64,000 nt of DNA. Source: Gaeumannomyces sp. JS-464. Lineage: Eukaryota > Ascomycota > Sordariomycetes > Magnaporthales > Magnaporthaceae. The stretch covers positions 4,588,001-4,652,000 of the forward strand of contig NGZR01000005.1 in NCBI GenBank assembly GCA_002197995.1, read 5' to 3'. The notes under the pieces were generated by a model. The model ran no database searches, was not told where the DNA came from, and saw nothing but the letters and a program-made list of their open reading frames with translations. Both the position numbers and the translations under genes were made by a program. Shown here one piece after another: positions 36,301-48,379 of this stretch (position 1 is the stretch's first letter; every line of letters starts with the position of its first letter).

Positions 36301-38678
36301 TCCCCAAGAATCAAATGCAGGCCATGACTGTGTCGGGAGCCAAGGGAGGTCAAGTCAACGCCAATCTGATTTCGTGCAACCTAGGGCAGCAGGTTCTAGA
36401 GGCAGGAGAGTCCCGTTGATGGTCAGCGGCAAATCTCTTCCTTGTTTCAGACCATTCGAGACAAACATCCGGGCGGGCGGCTACATAGTGAACCGCTTCC
36501 TCACGGGAATCAGGCCCCAGGAGTACTATTTCCACCACATGGCTGGACGCGAGGGCCTAATCGACACGGCTGTTAAGACTTCGCGCTCCGGATACCTCCA
36601 GCGATGCTTGATCAAGGGCATGGAGGGCCTGGAGGTTGGATACGACAACTCGGTCCGCGACTCGGACGGCTCCCTTGTGCAGTTTCTGTACGGCGAGGAT
36701 GGTCTTGACGTGGCCAAGCAGAAGTATCTCACCGATTTCACCTTCGTCCTGCAAAATCTCAAGTCTGAGGTCGCCCAGCTGAATATCGCCGACCCGCGGA
36801 CCGAGCCTTTGTTCGAGCAGAGGGACGAGATCATGAAGCAGAACAGGTCGAACGTCAAGAGGGCCAAGGCCAACCCCATGTTCGCCGAGGACCCCGTCAA
36901 CGCGATCCTCAATCCTGCGCTCCACGCTTTTGCCACGTCGGAGAAGTTCTTCGACAAGATGTCGTCGTACCTCAAGGACAACCCGGATGGCCTGATCAAG
37001 GAGAAAGACAAGGATAAGAATGCACAGCGGCAGGACCTATCGCTGCCATCGTCGCGGACCCGGCTGGGTCGTAAACTTGCGGAGAAGGTACTGTCGGCCA
37101 AGTACATGAGGTCCTTGGTGCATCCAGGCGAGGCTGTCGGTATCGTGGCCGGGCAGTCGGTCGGAGAGCCGTCGACACAGATGACACTCAACACCTTCCA
37201 TCTCGCTGGCCACTCGGCCAAGAACGTCACTCTTGGTATCCCTCGTCTGCGAGAAGTTCTGATGACGGCCAGCACCAAGATATCCACGCCTGCGATGACG
37301 CTGATTCTCAACGAGGAACTGTCGCATAACGACGGGGAGAAGTTTGCCAAGAGCATAAGCATCCTCCCGCTAGCTCACGTCATGGACAAGGTGACTGTCT
37401 TCGAGCGTGTCGGGGCGGGCATCGCCCACCCGTTGGCCAAGCTGTATGACATAAGGCTCCGCTTCTTTCCGTCCACCGAATACACCAAGACGTATGATAT
37501 CGGGATAGCCGACGTCTTGGTTGCAGTTGAGGCGAAGTTTGTTGGAATTCTGAGCAAGCTGGCGCAGAAGGAGATCAAAAAGAAGAGCTCGGACGTCAGT
37601 AGCGCAACCCCGGTGGTTGGTGAAAAGTCTGGGGTCGTGGAGATGGCCGCGGGGGGCCGAGCGAAGGCGGCCGTGCTGCAGACGACGACGATGACGAGAG
37701 CGACGATGACGAGAGCGACGATGACGACGGTGACGCCACTGCTGCGAAACAGAGAGCGAACAGAAGTGAGGCAGTCTCGTATGGACCCAACGACGACGAG
37801 GATGACGCGATCCAGAACCAGATGGAGCAACAGGATGCCGAATTCGACGACGAAGGATTTGGAGGCAGCCCGCCTCCTGGATCGCCAAAGATGAGCAGAC
37901 CGGGGGCTGATGACGAGCTCGAGAGGCTGGAAGGCGTAGATGCTATGGCGACCGCCGCTTCCAAGAACCGCGAGCGTCGGGTGCGCGACAAGCACCCAGA
38001 AGTGACGAGGTTCCGATGCGACGAGACGTCGGGTGAATGGTGCGAGATGACACTCGAGTTCAGTGCCAGCATCCCCAAGATCTTGATGCTCAGCCTGGTT
38101 CAGGAGGCCGTCCGTAAGGCGCTCGTGCATCAGACAGCAGGCATCATGAATTGTACCTTTGTCGCAGATGCCGAGGTGATAGATCCGCGGACGGGTGAGG
38201 AGAAGAAGATGCCTGTGGTTCACACGGCGGGCTCCAACGTACGCGCCATGCAACAGTACGCCGAGTATATCAACCCAAACAGGATTTCGACCAACACATC
38301 GCTGCGATGCTAGAGATCTATGGCGTCGAGGCCTGCCGCAACAGCATCATACAGGAGTTGCGTGCCGTCTTCGAGTCACACGCCATCGCTGTCGACAACC
38401 GACACCTCAATCTGATCGGCGACCACATGACAAAAAGCGGCGGCTTCACCCCATTCAACCGAATGGGACTGCGTGGCAACGTAAGCCCATTCACGAAGAT
38501 GAGTTTCGAGACGACACTCGCGTTCCTGAAGGACGCAGTGCTGGACGGCGACTGGGACGATCTGTCAACACCAAGCAGCCGTATAGTGCTAGGAAGACTC
38601 GGCCATGTTGGAACTGGGGCATTTGACGTCCTGACCCAGGCACCCATGAATCATTTTGACTCGTTTGTCTCCCACTGA
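33400..38678 (+). CDS. RPA190: RNA polymerase I largest subunit Rpa190 (frame interrupted in assembly)
   Basis: The catalytic subunit that transcribes the rRNA genes in the nucleolus. ATG at 33400 ([18 protein letters not shown]), one intron 33581-33642, then a long exon to 38678. The zinc-clamp text [19 protein letters not shown], the active-site NADFDGD (codons 35408-35428) and the bridge-helix/trigger-loop text [20 protein letters not shown] are intact. A Pol I-specific acidic insert lies near 37,680-37,740. Five frame changes occur: one lost base at the exon 1/2 junction, one extra T at 35591-35594, a lost base near 36399-36402, one near 37666-37672, and a lost T at 38285-38287. Corrected length is about 1,739 residues, normal for the subunit. 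The gene is essential in model fungi, which argues for assembly error, not pseudogenization. A 21-base tandem duplication lies at 35213-35254. Confidence 0.94.
35213..35254 (+). repeat. 21-base exact tandem duplication inside RPA190
   Basis: The unit encoding NNSGGMR occurs twice in a row, giving [17 protein letters not shown] just before the conserved VHRHISNGD block. It is in frame and adds seven residues in a loop. It may be a true small duplication or an assembly stutter. Confidence 0.9.
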
Positions 38679-39086
38679 AGTTCATAGATCAGCGACCGTG
38701 GGGAGATCATGCCCGCTGCAGCTGGTTGGGCCGCTGTATAGTTAGGTAGTTCAAGATGTTTGAACATGTTTTCTTGTACTTTCTCCGGGCAACCCTGCAC
38801 ATATGTTCCGCATGCAACATTCAACGCTTCATCGGGGCTCGAGGCGGCCTTACCCGAGGGACCCAACATTTCGCAAACGGTGATGCATGTTCGACTGAGA
38901 TTGCATGTTGCACTAACGCTACCTGTGACCCGTCTCCTGGGCCCGGCGAAGTGAGCCCAGGCACTGTGGGTTGGGATCGGGTGCAACATCCAAGTGAATT
39001 GCGGTGAGCGCCTCCGTGGAGGAAGAGTAGTGGCGCGATATTGACAGTCCGACGGCGAACCGAAGGACCTCGGTGAAGAGGGAGAG

Positions 39087-39130
<44 letters not shown>

Positions 39131-39453
39131 ACGGGACGGTATAAACCCATGTAACGACAGGCATTCTGTAGGCAGGCTGAGCTGACGGGTTTACATAGAA
39201 GTTCACGATAGGGTGCGCGAATTTGGTTGAAATATTCGTTTCTTTGGGATGCAGTCAAGCGCGGTCATCTCTGCTGCCGGCTGTCAAGACCTCGTCTCCC
39301 TAATGTACAATCCCGATGTAGAAAATCAAACGCGCAAGTAAAACGCCGGATATTATCCCCAAACCCAGTACGAACCCGAATCAACAAGTGCTTCCCACCA
39401 TGATCATGAGACTTCCAAGCCAATAGACGTTAAATTAGACTGAAGTAGACGAC
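38679..39453. other. convergent intergenic region RPA190 / histone H3
   Basis: Both genes end here. A GA dinucleotide repeat sits at 39,089-39,125. No gene is seen; short frames in this stretch translate the repeat. Confidence 0.55.
39089..39125. repeat. GA microsatellite, about 18 units
   Basis: An uninterrupted GA run between RPA190 and histone H3, preceded by an imperfect purine tract. Confidence 0.95.
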
Positions 39454-40004
39454 CTAGTTGCGCTCGCCGCGCAGGCGACGGGCCAGCTGGATATCCTTCT
39501 GCAGTGGTTGTTAGCAACTGTGGTCCACTGGGCAGGTATCGCCGACATGTTATGACTTACCGACTGGATGGTGACACGCTTGGCGTGGATAGCGCACAGG
39601 TTGGTGTCCTCGAAGAGGGAGACGAGGTACGACTCAACCGACTCCTGGAGGGCGCCGATGGCAGAGGACTGGAAGCGGAGGTCGGACTTGAAGTCCTGGG
39701 CGATCTCACGAACCTGCGTGTCGCGTCGCGTCAGTAAGTGTCTCGTCGCGTAGAATGGCAGTGCGGCGTGTCGCGGGAGAGGATGGCTTACCAGGCGCTG
39801 GAAGGGCAGCTTGCGGATCAGGAGCTCAGTCGACTTCTGGTAGCGACGGATCTCACGGAGAGCGACGGTACCGGGCTTGTAGCGGTGAGGCTTCTTGACG
39901 CCGCCGGTCGACGGAGCGCTCTTGCGGGCAGCCTTGGAGGCGAGCTGCTTACGCGGGGCCTTGCCACCGGTGGACTTGCGGGCGGTCTGCTTAGTGCGAG
40001 CCAT
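39454..40004 (-). CDS. histone H3
   Basis: Core nucleosome histone. Three exons on the minus strand, 40004-39792, 39713-39561 and 39498-39454, encode exactly 136 codons including Met. The tail reads [20 protein letters not shown] with the canonical modification sites K4, K9, K14 and S10. The histone fold shows [35 protein letters not shown] and [18 protein letters not shown], and it ends [14 protein letters not shown]. Donors are GTAAGC and GTAAGT. The upstream in-frame extension before the ATG at 40004 is 5' leader, not protein. Divergent from histone H4. The introns mean this is a normal polyadenylated fungal histone gene. No frame breaks. Confidence 0.98.
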
Positions 40005-41402
40005 TGTGTATTGAGGATAATGAAGTCGCGATGCGAGTATCTGAAAAGTGATTGATTGATGTGGCGATTGATGTGGGAGTTGATGGTTGATTGGGTTGTG
40101 TGGATTGAGAGTGAGTTGAACGAGGGAAAGATTGAGGCTTGGTGGGGAGCGGGAGAAGTCTTTAAGTAGGGGCAGAGTGCCGGTCACGTTGGGCTGGCTG
40201 ATTCGCCTGCGCGTGGGGTGTGGGTTGCATGCAGTTGCCCTTTTTTTTTTTTCTGATTGTTTTTGAGTTGGCAAAAGCGCGCCAAATTGGGAAGCAAAGA
40301 CCGGGGTTTATTGCGTTGCGGAATGCGGACGAAAAAAGCGGGTTTTCTGGGCGACGGAAATGCCCTGGGAAAATGGAAAGTAGGGTGGTCGGAACTGGTC
40401 CAAGCGCGATGGCAATGATCAGACGTAGCCGCCAAGGTGGCAGAATTTTGATTGGCCAGCCTCAGGCCAAATCAAGACAACCAGGGACCTTGGGATCCTG
40501 GGCATGCAGCCGACGGCTCTGCGCTGCACTCCCTGCCGTCTTCATCCAGCCATCCAACGGGCCCGTCCACGCCGTAATTGGAGCACCAAAAGACGCGACA
40601 CCGGATTCATCTCACGCGTTCCTTTGACTACTATCTCGCATGTGGGTAGCGACTTCTTTGCCTCCCGTGAATGAGTCAGTCCGACGCGAGGCAAGACGCA
40701 ATAGATCACGCCGCGGAACCAGGCGGTTAGGAATGGCAAAGCAACCCGTCCCAATTAGGCAGCAGATCGGATCGGAGGGGCGGGAATAGAAGAAAAAAAG
40801 AACGATGGCTCCCGGCGCAGCCACACTTTTCGCCACCCTCGAAATCGCTGCCTGGCACACTTTGAGAGGAGTTCGAGGCACGTGTTTAACACAGGTTCCC
40901 AGATTAGCAGCGCAATGAAGCAAGCTTCTTGACTGTGCTCGTAATCGGCCTGGAATGTTGGTCCACCAAAGCCCCAGGAGGAGCGATGCATCGCCTGGGC
41001 GCTGGTTGCATTTGGCTAATGTTAACCACACCATCTGTGTCTCTCTCTTTTTTTTTTCGTTTACCTTTGTCTAACCCATGCGAACTGCAAGGCACGTCCC
41101 CACACCCACCCGCGTCAGCTCCATCCAGCCCGCCGGGGCGTGGCACCACACCGCTGCAGCGCGTTTGTGGGGCTGTCCTTATTTTTCGCGCCAAGCCCCA
41201 TCCAAACCCAAATCACTGACTGATCCGCGTCTTCCACAAACCCAGCATTTAAAGACACCCACTTCCCCACGCCCACAGCCCGCTCCCAATACGTTCCATC
41301 CACACCTACCACTATCAACGCCAAAGCACGTAACAGCATCTTTGCTCACAGCCACTTCCTATCCCTCCACCAACACACACAAGGTCTTCACCTGATCCCA
41401 AG
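40005..41402. promoter_or_regulatory. shared divergent promoter of histones H3 and H4
   Basis: A 1.4-kb region between the two start codons. The octamer TTAAAGAC lies at 41249-41256 on the plus strand, 154 bases before the H4 ATG. It also lies on the minus strand at 40165-40158, about 161 bases before the H3 ATG, giving near-symmetric core positions. CCAAT boxes are visible at 40751-40755 (+), 40451-40455 (-) and 40577-40581 (-). A TATA-like or start-site role for the octamer is inferred. Confidence 0.7.
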
Positions 41403-41853
<451 letters not shown>

Positions 41854-42480
41854 GCGATTTCTTTCTTCACGACTGTGTATGCGTTCATCCTCTGCGTTAC
41901 GATTTATTTGCGATGTGGCCGCCACAGTTTTGTGGTATGGTGAATAATGGGGTTTGGCATTTGCTTTGGGTTTTCTGTACCATATGGTTTTTCAATGGTG
42001 TTCACGTTTGGGCGATACAATCGATTCCCGCCGCCTTGTCCATGGTGTAAAAGGCGGGCGAGCTCCTCTGGCACTCTGTCAGGATTCGTCGTGATTGCAA
42101 CTTTTGGGACTTTGTATAGATTCACGTTTTGCGTGGCAACTTCCTGTGAGCATGGTTGATACTGAGTAGGATACTGTTGCGTAGCGATTGGTAGCAAATT
42201 ATGGTGCGCGGTGTGTGCATGTGTGTAAATTGCAAAGGTGTGATAATGGGAATTGTCGTCGAGTTCCACCTCTGGTTAAGCCTCGCAAACAGAGGTGACC
42301 ATCTCGCTGCTGTGCGGACCAAAACAACTGCATCCGAGTCCCCCTAAAGGGACTTGGTCTTTTTGAGCATAGTAAGCATGGCTTGTCCGCCCAACTCCCT
42401 CTGGTGGCCCAAAGTACTGAAAAGCGAGGTAAAAGGGAAATCTTTCCACATAATACCTCCTGAGCCGTCCGAGTCTCACT
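41854..42480. other. H4 3' flank up to the AT-rich boundary
   Basis: Ordinary-composition sequence with no supportable gene, presumably the H4 3' untranslated region and terminator area. Base composition drops sharply just beyond, after about 42,540. Confidence 0.5.
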
Positions 42481-42868
42481 GAAAAAAAAGCACGTGAAGC
42501 GGCGCCCGGGAAAGGGGGATCGTTTAAAGCTGCTGCTTGCTGTCAGCGCATTGTTTTAAAAGCTTAGACATTTGGGAGCGGAATTACCCGCATGTACCTT
42601 TTTCCCGACCAAAATACCCCACTTAATTCCAACCAATTAAACCAACCTTTTAAATTCAGCTCCATTTGGTTTTAAAAAAGAAAGCTCGTTTTGTTTATAA
42701 GTGCACAACTATTTTTAAAAAATTAAATTAGTAATGTTAGTAAAATTGGCTTTTTTAATTTAATTAGTTTATAAAATAAATTATTAACATGTTAACAAGA
42801 TATTATATAAAACGGGCTAATTTTATTAAATTTAATTTAAAACTAAAAAGTGGATTTTACCCTTATAA

Positions 42869-43235
42869 TGCTACAATTACAGGGTTTGCTTTTTAAATAA
42901 AGCATGTAAAAAAATAAAAATAAAAAATAAAAAAATATAAAAAAAGCTGGTTTAAAAGCTTAAAAGTTTAAAAATTTAAATTAAAATTATTTGTTATAAA
43001 AATTAATTAAAAGTTAATTTAAATTAACTAATATCGAAATTTTAAAAAAATGATTTATAAAAAAAAAGGGTTTTTATATAATTTTTTTACCTTTTATAAC
43101 TAATTTTTATATTAATGTTTAAGTTTGTTATTTTATAACTAATTTATAAATTTGTTTTAAATTTTTTATTTGGTTATAAATTTATAAATCCAGTTTAAAT
43201 TTGTTTTTTTTTTATAAATTTACAAATTTAATATT
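42869..43235 (-). repeat. degraded LTR remnant, antisense
   Basis: Begins TGCTACAATTACAGGGTTTG, matching the start of the antisense LTRs at 59,198 and 60,394 (TGTTACAAT... GGTTTGCTTTT). The body keeps the AAATTTATAAATTTG-type repeats of that LTR family. The right end is uncertain. Confidence 0.5.
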
Positions 43236-43368
43236 ACTGGTACGGCGCTGCAGCTAGGTACTAGGTTAAAGGTTTGTTATTGTGGTACAAAAGGGAAAGT
43301 CCGCTGGCCTCGTAAAGAGCCGGCGAATTCATGGCTAAATACAAATGTGCTGGGCCTGGTTTTGTAAA
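43236..43368. other. short normal-composition island in the AT-rich block
   Basis: About 130 bases of roughly normal GC content, including GGTACGGCGCTGCAGC and CTCGTAAAGAGCCGGCG, lying between two LTR remnants in opposite orientation. I recognise no gene or RNA in it. Confidence 0.5.
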
Positions 43369-43785
43369 AATTACGATTAAAATTAAAAAAAAGTAAGCGA
43401 TAAGCGGGACAATTTAAAAAGAGCTTATTTAACCCCGCTAAGTAAAATTACGTAACGGGCTTAAATAAGCGCCGGCTTAATTTATTAATTTATAATAAAT
43501 TAACGAATTATAACCCGTTTTATTAATTTAAATTTTTTTTTAATAAATTATAACATAATATATAAAAAAGGTTATAAAGATATAAAAAGGCTTTGCCTTT
43601 TTAAATCCATAGCTTTAATTAAAACCTTAGCATTAATTAACTTAAGCTAGCTTTTAAGTTTTTTAAAGCAAGCAATTAAAATGCTGCATTTTAAAACTGA
43701 AAGTTTTTTTTAAAATTATCGATAAATGCATTATATTAGCTTTTTTTTAAATGTTTTATTTTAAAAGCAAACTTTTAAATGTAAT
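43369..43785 (+). repeat. degraded LTR remnant, sense
   Basis: Shares the internal LTR order with the copy at 44,888. It has an ATTACGA start and a segment near 43,600-43,680 (CTTTAATTAAAACC...TTAACTTAAGCTAGCTTTTAA). It ends with AAAAGCAAACTTTTAAATGT. No internal element sequence follows that I can match, so it may be a solo LTR. Confidence 0.5.
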
Positions 43786-44882
43786 TTTTAATTTACATTT
43801 GCTATTTTATTATAAATTTATACATTTATAATATATTATTTTTAAATGTAAAATAAAGTGCTTTTTTTAAACCGGTTTTTTTTTAACAATTTATTTATAT
43901 TACCTTTTTTTTACGTTTTTAATTGTAATATTAAATTAGCTTTAATGTCCACGCGGTATAAAAAGGCATAAAAAGGATAAGATATACCGCGTTTCGATTT
44001 TTCACTAGTATCCCAAGTAGGAAGCAATAGGTAGTAACATGTTTTCCTTATCCCAACTTTTCCAAACGTTATCCCTTTTTCCTTTTTTTCCTTTTTAATT
44101 ATTATTACTGTTTATATTATAAACTGTTTTCGATAATTAACAATACGACGCATAAATCGACTTATTATTATTCGGGTTACTATCCTTACTTTTAATAGGT
44201 TGCTTTATTATTTCGCTTATGTAAAACGAGGTATTAACATTATTAATAAGCTAATAATTAAACGATTTTAAAATCGTCGACCTTGCTGTTAGCAATATAC
44301 CATTCCGGTTTGCATTAAAATCCGTTTTCCTAACGTATTTAAAATGCACGTTTTCGCTAAAAAAGCTTATTTAAAATATTAAAAAGTTTAACTTTTTCAA
44401 TTATTACGCCGTTTGAAAGTTTTATAAAACGGCACCCCGTATTACTATATTATCGGTAATTAAAATAAAAAATAACATTAAAAATTTTAAACATTTCGAT
44501 ATTAGGCGGTTTTTACCCAAACATTAAACAAATTAAATAACTATTAGCTATTTAAAAATACTTTCACAAACGGAAAGGCTAATTAATATACGTTAACGGT
44601 ATAATAATTAAATTAAAAGGGCTACGCAAAAAATTTAAAGCAAATTTTTGGGTTGTTACCGTTAAAACATCCAATCGTACGGATTTTTTTTCCAGGTTTC
44701 GCGAAAAAGCCTTTCGAAAGCTAATTTTACATTATTTAAATGTAAAAGCCTACGCTAATAATATATTCCCTATGCTAATCCCGAAATATGTTAATTTAAT
44801 ATTGGACGGTATGTAAAACTTTCCCGTAAAAATAACAAAATGGGTGTAAAAAAACTTGCGTAAAAAAAAGGTACGTTATAAC
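43786..44882. other. unidentified AT-rich sequence left of the gypsy element
   Basis: About 1.1 kb with no recognisable domain. It is the left half of the site into which the LTR element at 44,888 inserted; the right half resumes at 52,181. A decayed transposon is likely, but I could not assign a family. Confidence 0.4.
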
Positions 44883-44887
44883 ACCCC
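44883..44887. repeat. 5-bp target-site duplication (left)
   Basis: ACCCC immediately left of the 5' LTR; the same five bases follow the 3' LTR at 52,176-52,180. Confidence 0.85.
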
Positions 44888-45363
44888 TATTACGACCGGA
44901 AACATGGGCAAAAGGCGGGGCCAAAGCCTGGTAGCTTAAAGTGCTAAAAGGCGTTGCGCTTAAAGCAGCCCCACCCCGCTTCCCGTGGAAACACGTAACC
45001 CAGCCATGTACTTAAACGGATTTATAAATTTATAACAAAGTAATAAATTTAAAAATTTGTGGATTTATAACAAAGCGACAAATCTAAAAACCTAAAAATT
45101 TATAAATTTGTAGCAAAGCAATAAATCCAAAAAATATAAAGCAAAAATAAACAAATATATAAAAGGATTAATTTTTTATTATTTTAAATAGCTTTAATTA
45201 AAACCTCGGTATTAATTAACCTAAGTTAGCTTTTAAACATTTTTTAAAGTAAGCAATTAAATTATCCTTTTAAATTACGTAATTTTTTATAATAAAACGT
45301 AACGATATTATTTTATGCACCTTCGAATTGCTTTACTTTAAAAGCAAACCTTTAATTATAACA
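44888..45363 (+). repeat. 5' LTR of the gypsy element
   Basis: 476 bases, TATTACGACCGG... to ...TTTAATTATAACA. Shares with the 3' LTR the block GGCGGGGCCAAAGCCTGGTA and the AT-rich tandem ATAAATTT segment. Differences from the 3' copy are mostly transitions. Confidence 0.92.
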
Positions 45364-45606
45364 TTTTAACTAATCCTATTTAACGCTTCGTTAAAAAGAA
45401 AGATAATGCGGTTATAGCAAGCAGTAATAAAAAGCTTAAAAAGGAAAAAACCACGGTTTTTACCTTTAACGGTATTAAGTACGACCTTAACGAAGCTGCT
45501 AATACGGCTAAGCTTTTTAAGCTTATAGCGGGCGAAATCGCTAAAAGCTAAACCGAAATAAAGCAATTTACTGCAAAATTAGTATTTTTTAAAGCACTTA
45601 TCGCAA

Positions 45607-46170
45607 TTCGAACGTATAAGTTCCCGTTTTTAAACCTTTACGGAAAGGAAAATGGCAAGCTTAAAACGTTTTTTACCGAATGCAAAAGCTATTTTAAATT
45701 TTACGAACAACAATTCGTAAGCGAAAAATAAAAAATTGCTTACGCTATTACTAAACTAAACGGCAAAATAAAATAATAGTTTTAGTTAATTTAAAGCGAT
45801 TATTTTAAAAAATATAAAAGTAGCTAAAAAACTACTAAAATTATTTTTACCAATTTCGAAACCTTCGGAAAAAAGGTCGGAAAAGTGTTTAAAATAATCG
45901 ACGAAACCCAAATCGCCGAAAAAAATTTGCTAACCTTTAAATAACGAAAAGCCGTAACCAAATACGTAGCGAATTTCCAACGGATTAGCATTAAATTCGA
46001 TTAAAACGACGCTACGCTAATGCTGCACTTTTATAACGGATTGCGCGAAAACGTAAAAGATAAATTCGTAAAATAAAATCGTTTAAAGTTTTTTACGAAT
46101 TAGGTTAAAAACGCGGTCCGTATTAGCGATATATTATATAAACGATAATAGGAAAAAATATATAATTTTA
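45607..46170 (+). pseudogene. Gag remnant of the gypsy element
   Basis: Readable pieces are typical of fungal gypsy Gag: KTFFTECKSYFKFYEQQFVS, TNFETFGKKVGKVF, and MLHFYNGLRENVKDKFVK. The frame is interrupted by stops, mostly at positions where Trp or Gln would be expected. No zinc knuckle is visible downstream. Confidence 0.75.
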
Positions 46171-48379
46171 AAAATGTGGTATAAAATAATAAAATTAACT
46201 AAAAAAAGGCTAAGTAATAACTTATTACGGTTTAAAAACGTATTTAAATTTTATAAACTTTAATGCGGAGCCGTTTACTAATAACAAAGGTAATAAAAAA
46301 AGCAAAAGTAAAACTTAAAAAACGGGAAATGCTTTAAATAAGGCTAAACTAGCCACATTAAAACAAATTGCTTTTAACGGGATAATAACCGCTAAATAGC
46401 TAACTTTTAGCGAACGTAAGGAAATTTAACGCAAAAAAGGTTATACCCCGGGGCGACGTTTAATTGGACGTATTATTACGACGAACTATATGCTATATAC
46501 TAATTTAATAAAAAGGTTACCGAATGGCACTTTTAGAAATTACGAAATATCGCTATATTTAAAGCTATAAAAATCGAGTACGATAGCGAAAAAGGCAGCA
46601 GCGCGTCGCTTTTAGGCCTACGAACTTGGAAGGAAAAAACGACGCCGTTTTTTATAAAACTTAAAAAAGAGCAAACCTAATAAACGACACGTAAAAAACC
46701 GGGGTTTAATAAAAAAAAGCTTTTAAATTAAACACATTTTTTTTACGAACCCGAGGATTTAAATACCGACGTTAAAATGGACTTTAAAACGGCCGAGTTT
46801 TGGGAATAAGCAAAAAGCGCGAGCGGCGTAGCTTTTGTACCCATATTTCGCGAAAACCAAGCAAATTGGAAAAAATTAGCGCGCTTTTACACCTTTTAAC
46901 GTTTTTAAATGTTTTTAAAACGTTAAAATTCCAAAATATTTAAATAACCCGTTATACCACACCACCCCGGCGGAAGGAAATAACGGCTAACCCTTGTCGT
47001 AATTTAACAACCAATAGGAAATTAAATACGCTAACTACCGGTTTAACGACGTAAACGAGCTAAAAAAGGTTGCACTAGTTTTTAAAAATTACCTTAACGT
47101 CGATTTAAAACACTTTGGATATTTGCACCTTTTTTAAGCAAAATGAATTTATAAAAAATGCAAATTCCACTTATAACCCAAACTTAAACACGATTTTTTC
47201 CCACGAAAGATAAAAAACAAACCTAAAATTAAACCCCGTTTAGCATTCCAATTGCCACGGTAAAAACCAGCCCGGATCGGTAAATTTACCGCAATTTTTA
47301 AACTTAATAAACGGTACCCGATATTATATGTTACTAAAACGCTTACTTAAGGGAAATGCGAAATTGCGAAATGCAAAAAACATATAGCATAAAAGCGGAA
47401 GCCTGGCATTAAAAAATCGCGTAAACGTACGTGGCGTTTAACCCGAATAAAAAAACGAACGTACGGTATTCGTTCCATTTATTAAAAAATTAAAAAAAAC
47501 TACCCGAGCAAAAAGCACGAAATAAAAAGCGAAAACCGAATAAAATCCTCGTAATAGTAAAATTAAATTAACCGCATAACCTATTAACGTTCCGAATAAA
47601 ATATTAAAAGAAAAAGATTACGGTAATAATCGATTACGAAATATAAAGCGATTATATATCGCTATAAACGGTTAAACGGTATTAAATTCTTACAAAACGG
47701 AAATATTAACCGTATTAACTAAAAACGGTTAAAAAAATACCTATCGTTTATAATAAAGGATAAATCGACCGAAAAACACGATTAATAACGTTACGCACCC
47801 GGAATGGGGAAAACGTTACCGCTATATTAAACGAACTAAATATATAAGAAAAAAACGTTATTTTCGGAATTTTTTAATTTAGGAAAAATAATTTACGGAT
47901 AAATTGGGCCACCGGTTAAATCCAATGGGAAAAGCTACAAGTAATTAAAACGGTTTACCAATTACGAAGTTTAAATTGTAAGGATAAAAGCAATAAAAAA
48001 AGGTTATAACAGTAATAAAACTTAATAATCCACTTTTGCATTTAATATTAACGGAATATAGGATTATCCAAAATAAAAAGCGATTAAAACGACTAAACTA
48101 ATATTAAAAAACGGCTTGCAAATATTCCAAAAAACTACCATAAATACGAGAAATTATGTAGGAAAAACTTAAAAACGGTGCTTCCCGAATATAAACCGTT
48201 TAATTTTAAAATTAAATTTAAATTAAAAACGCAATTTAAATACCAAAAGCTGTATTAGCTTAGCTTTTAATAACAGGAGGTATTAAAAAAAAACAATTGG
48301 AAGAAAACTTACGAAAGGGATATTATTTAAAACTTCCAACGTTAATAAAACACGGGATTTTATAAAGAAAAAAAAAAGG

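Noticed and set aside
35535..36419. A separate gene overlapping the middle of RPA190
   Set aside because: It is the continuation of RPA190 in another frame after an extra T at 35,591-35,594; family sequence runs on without a gap.
37822..38313. A small independent acidic protein
   Set aside because: It is the RPA190 C-terminal region after a one-base loss near 37,670.
39089..39125. CRISPR-like or satellite array
   Set aside because: It is a plain GA microsatellite without spacers.
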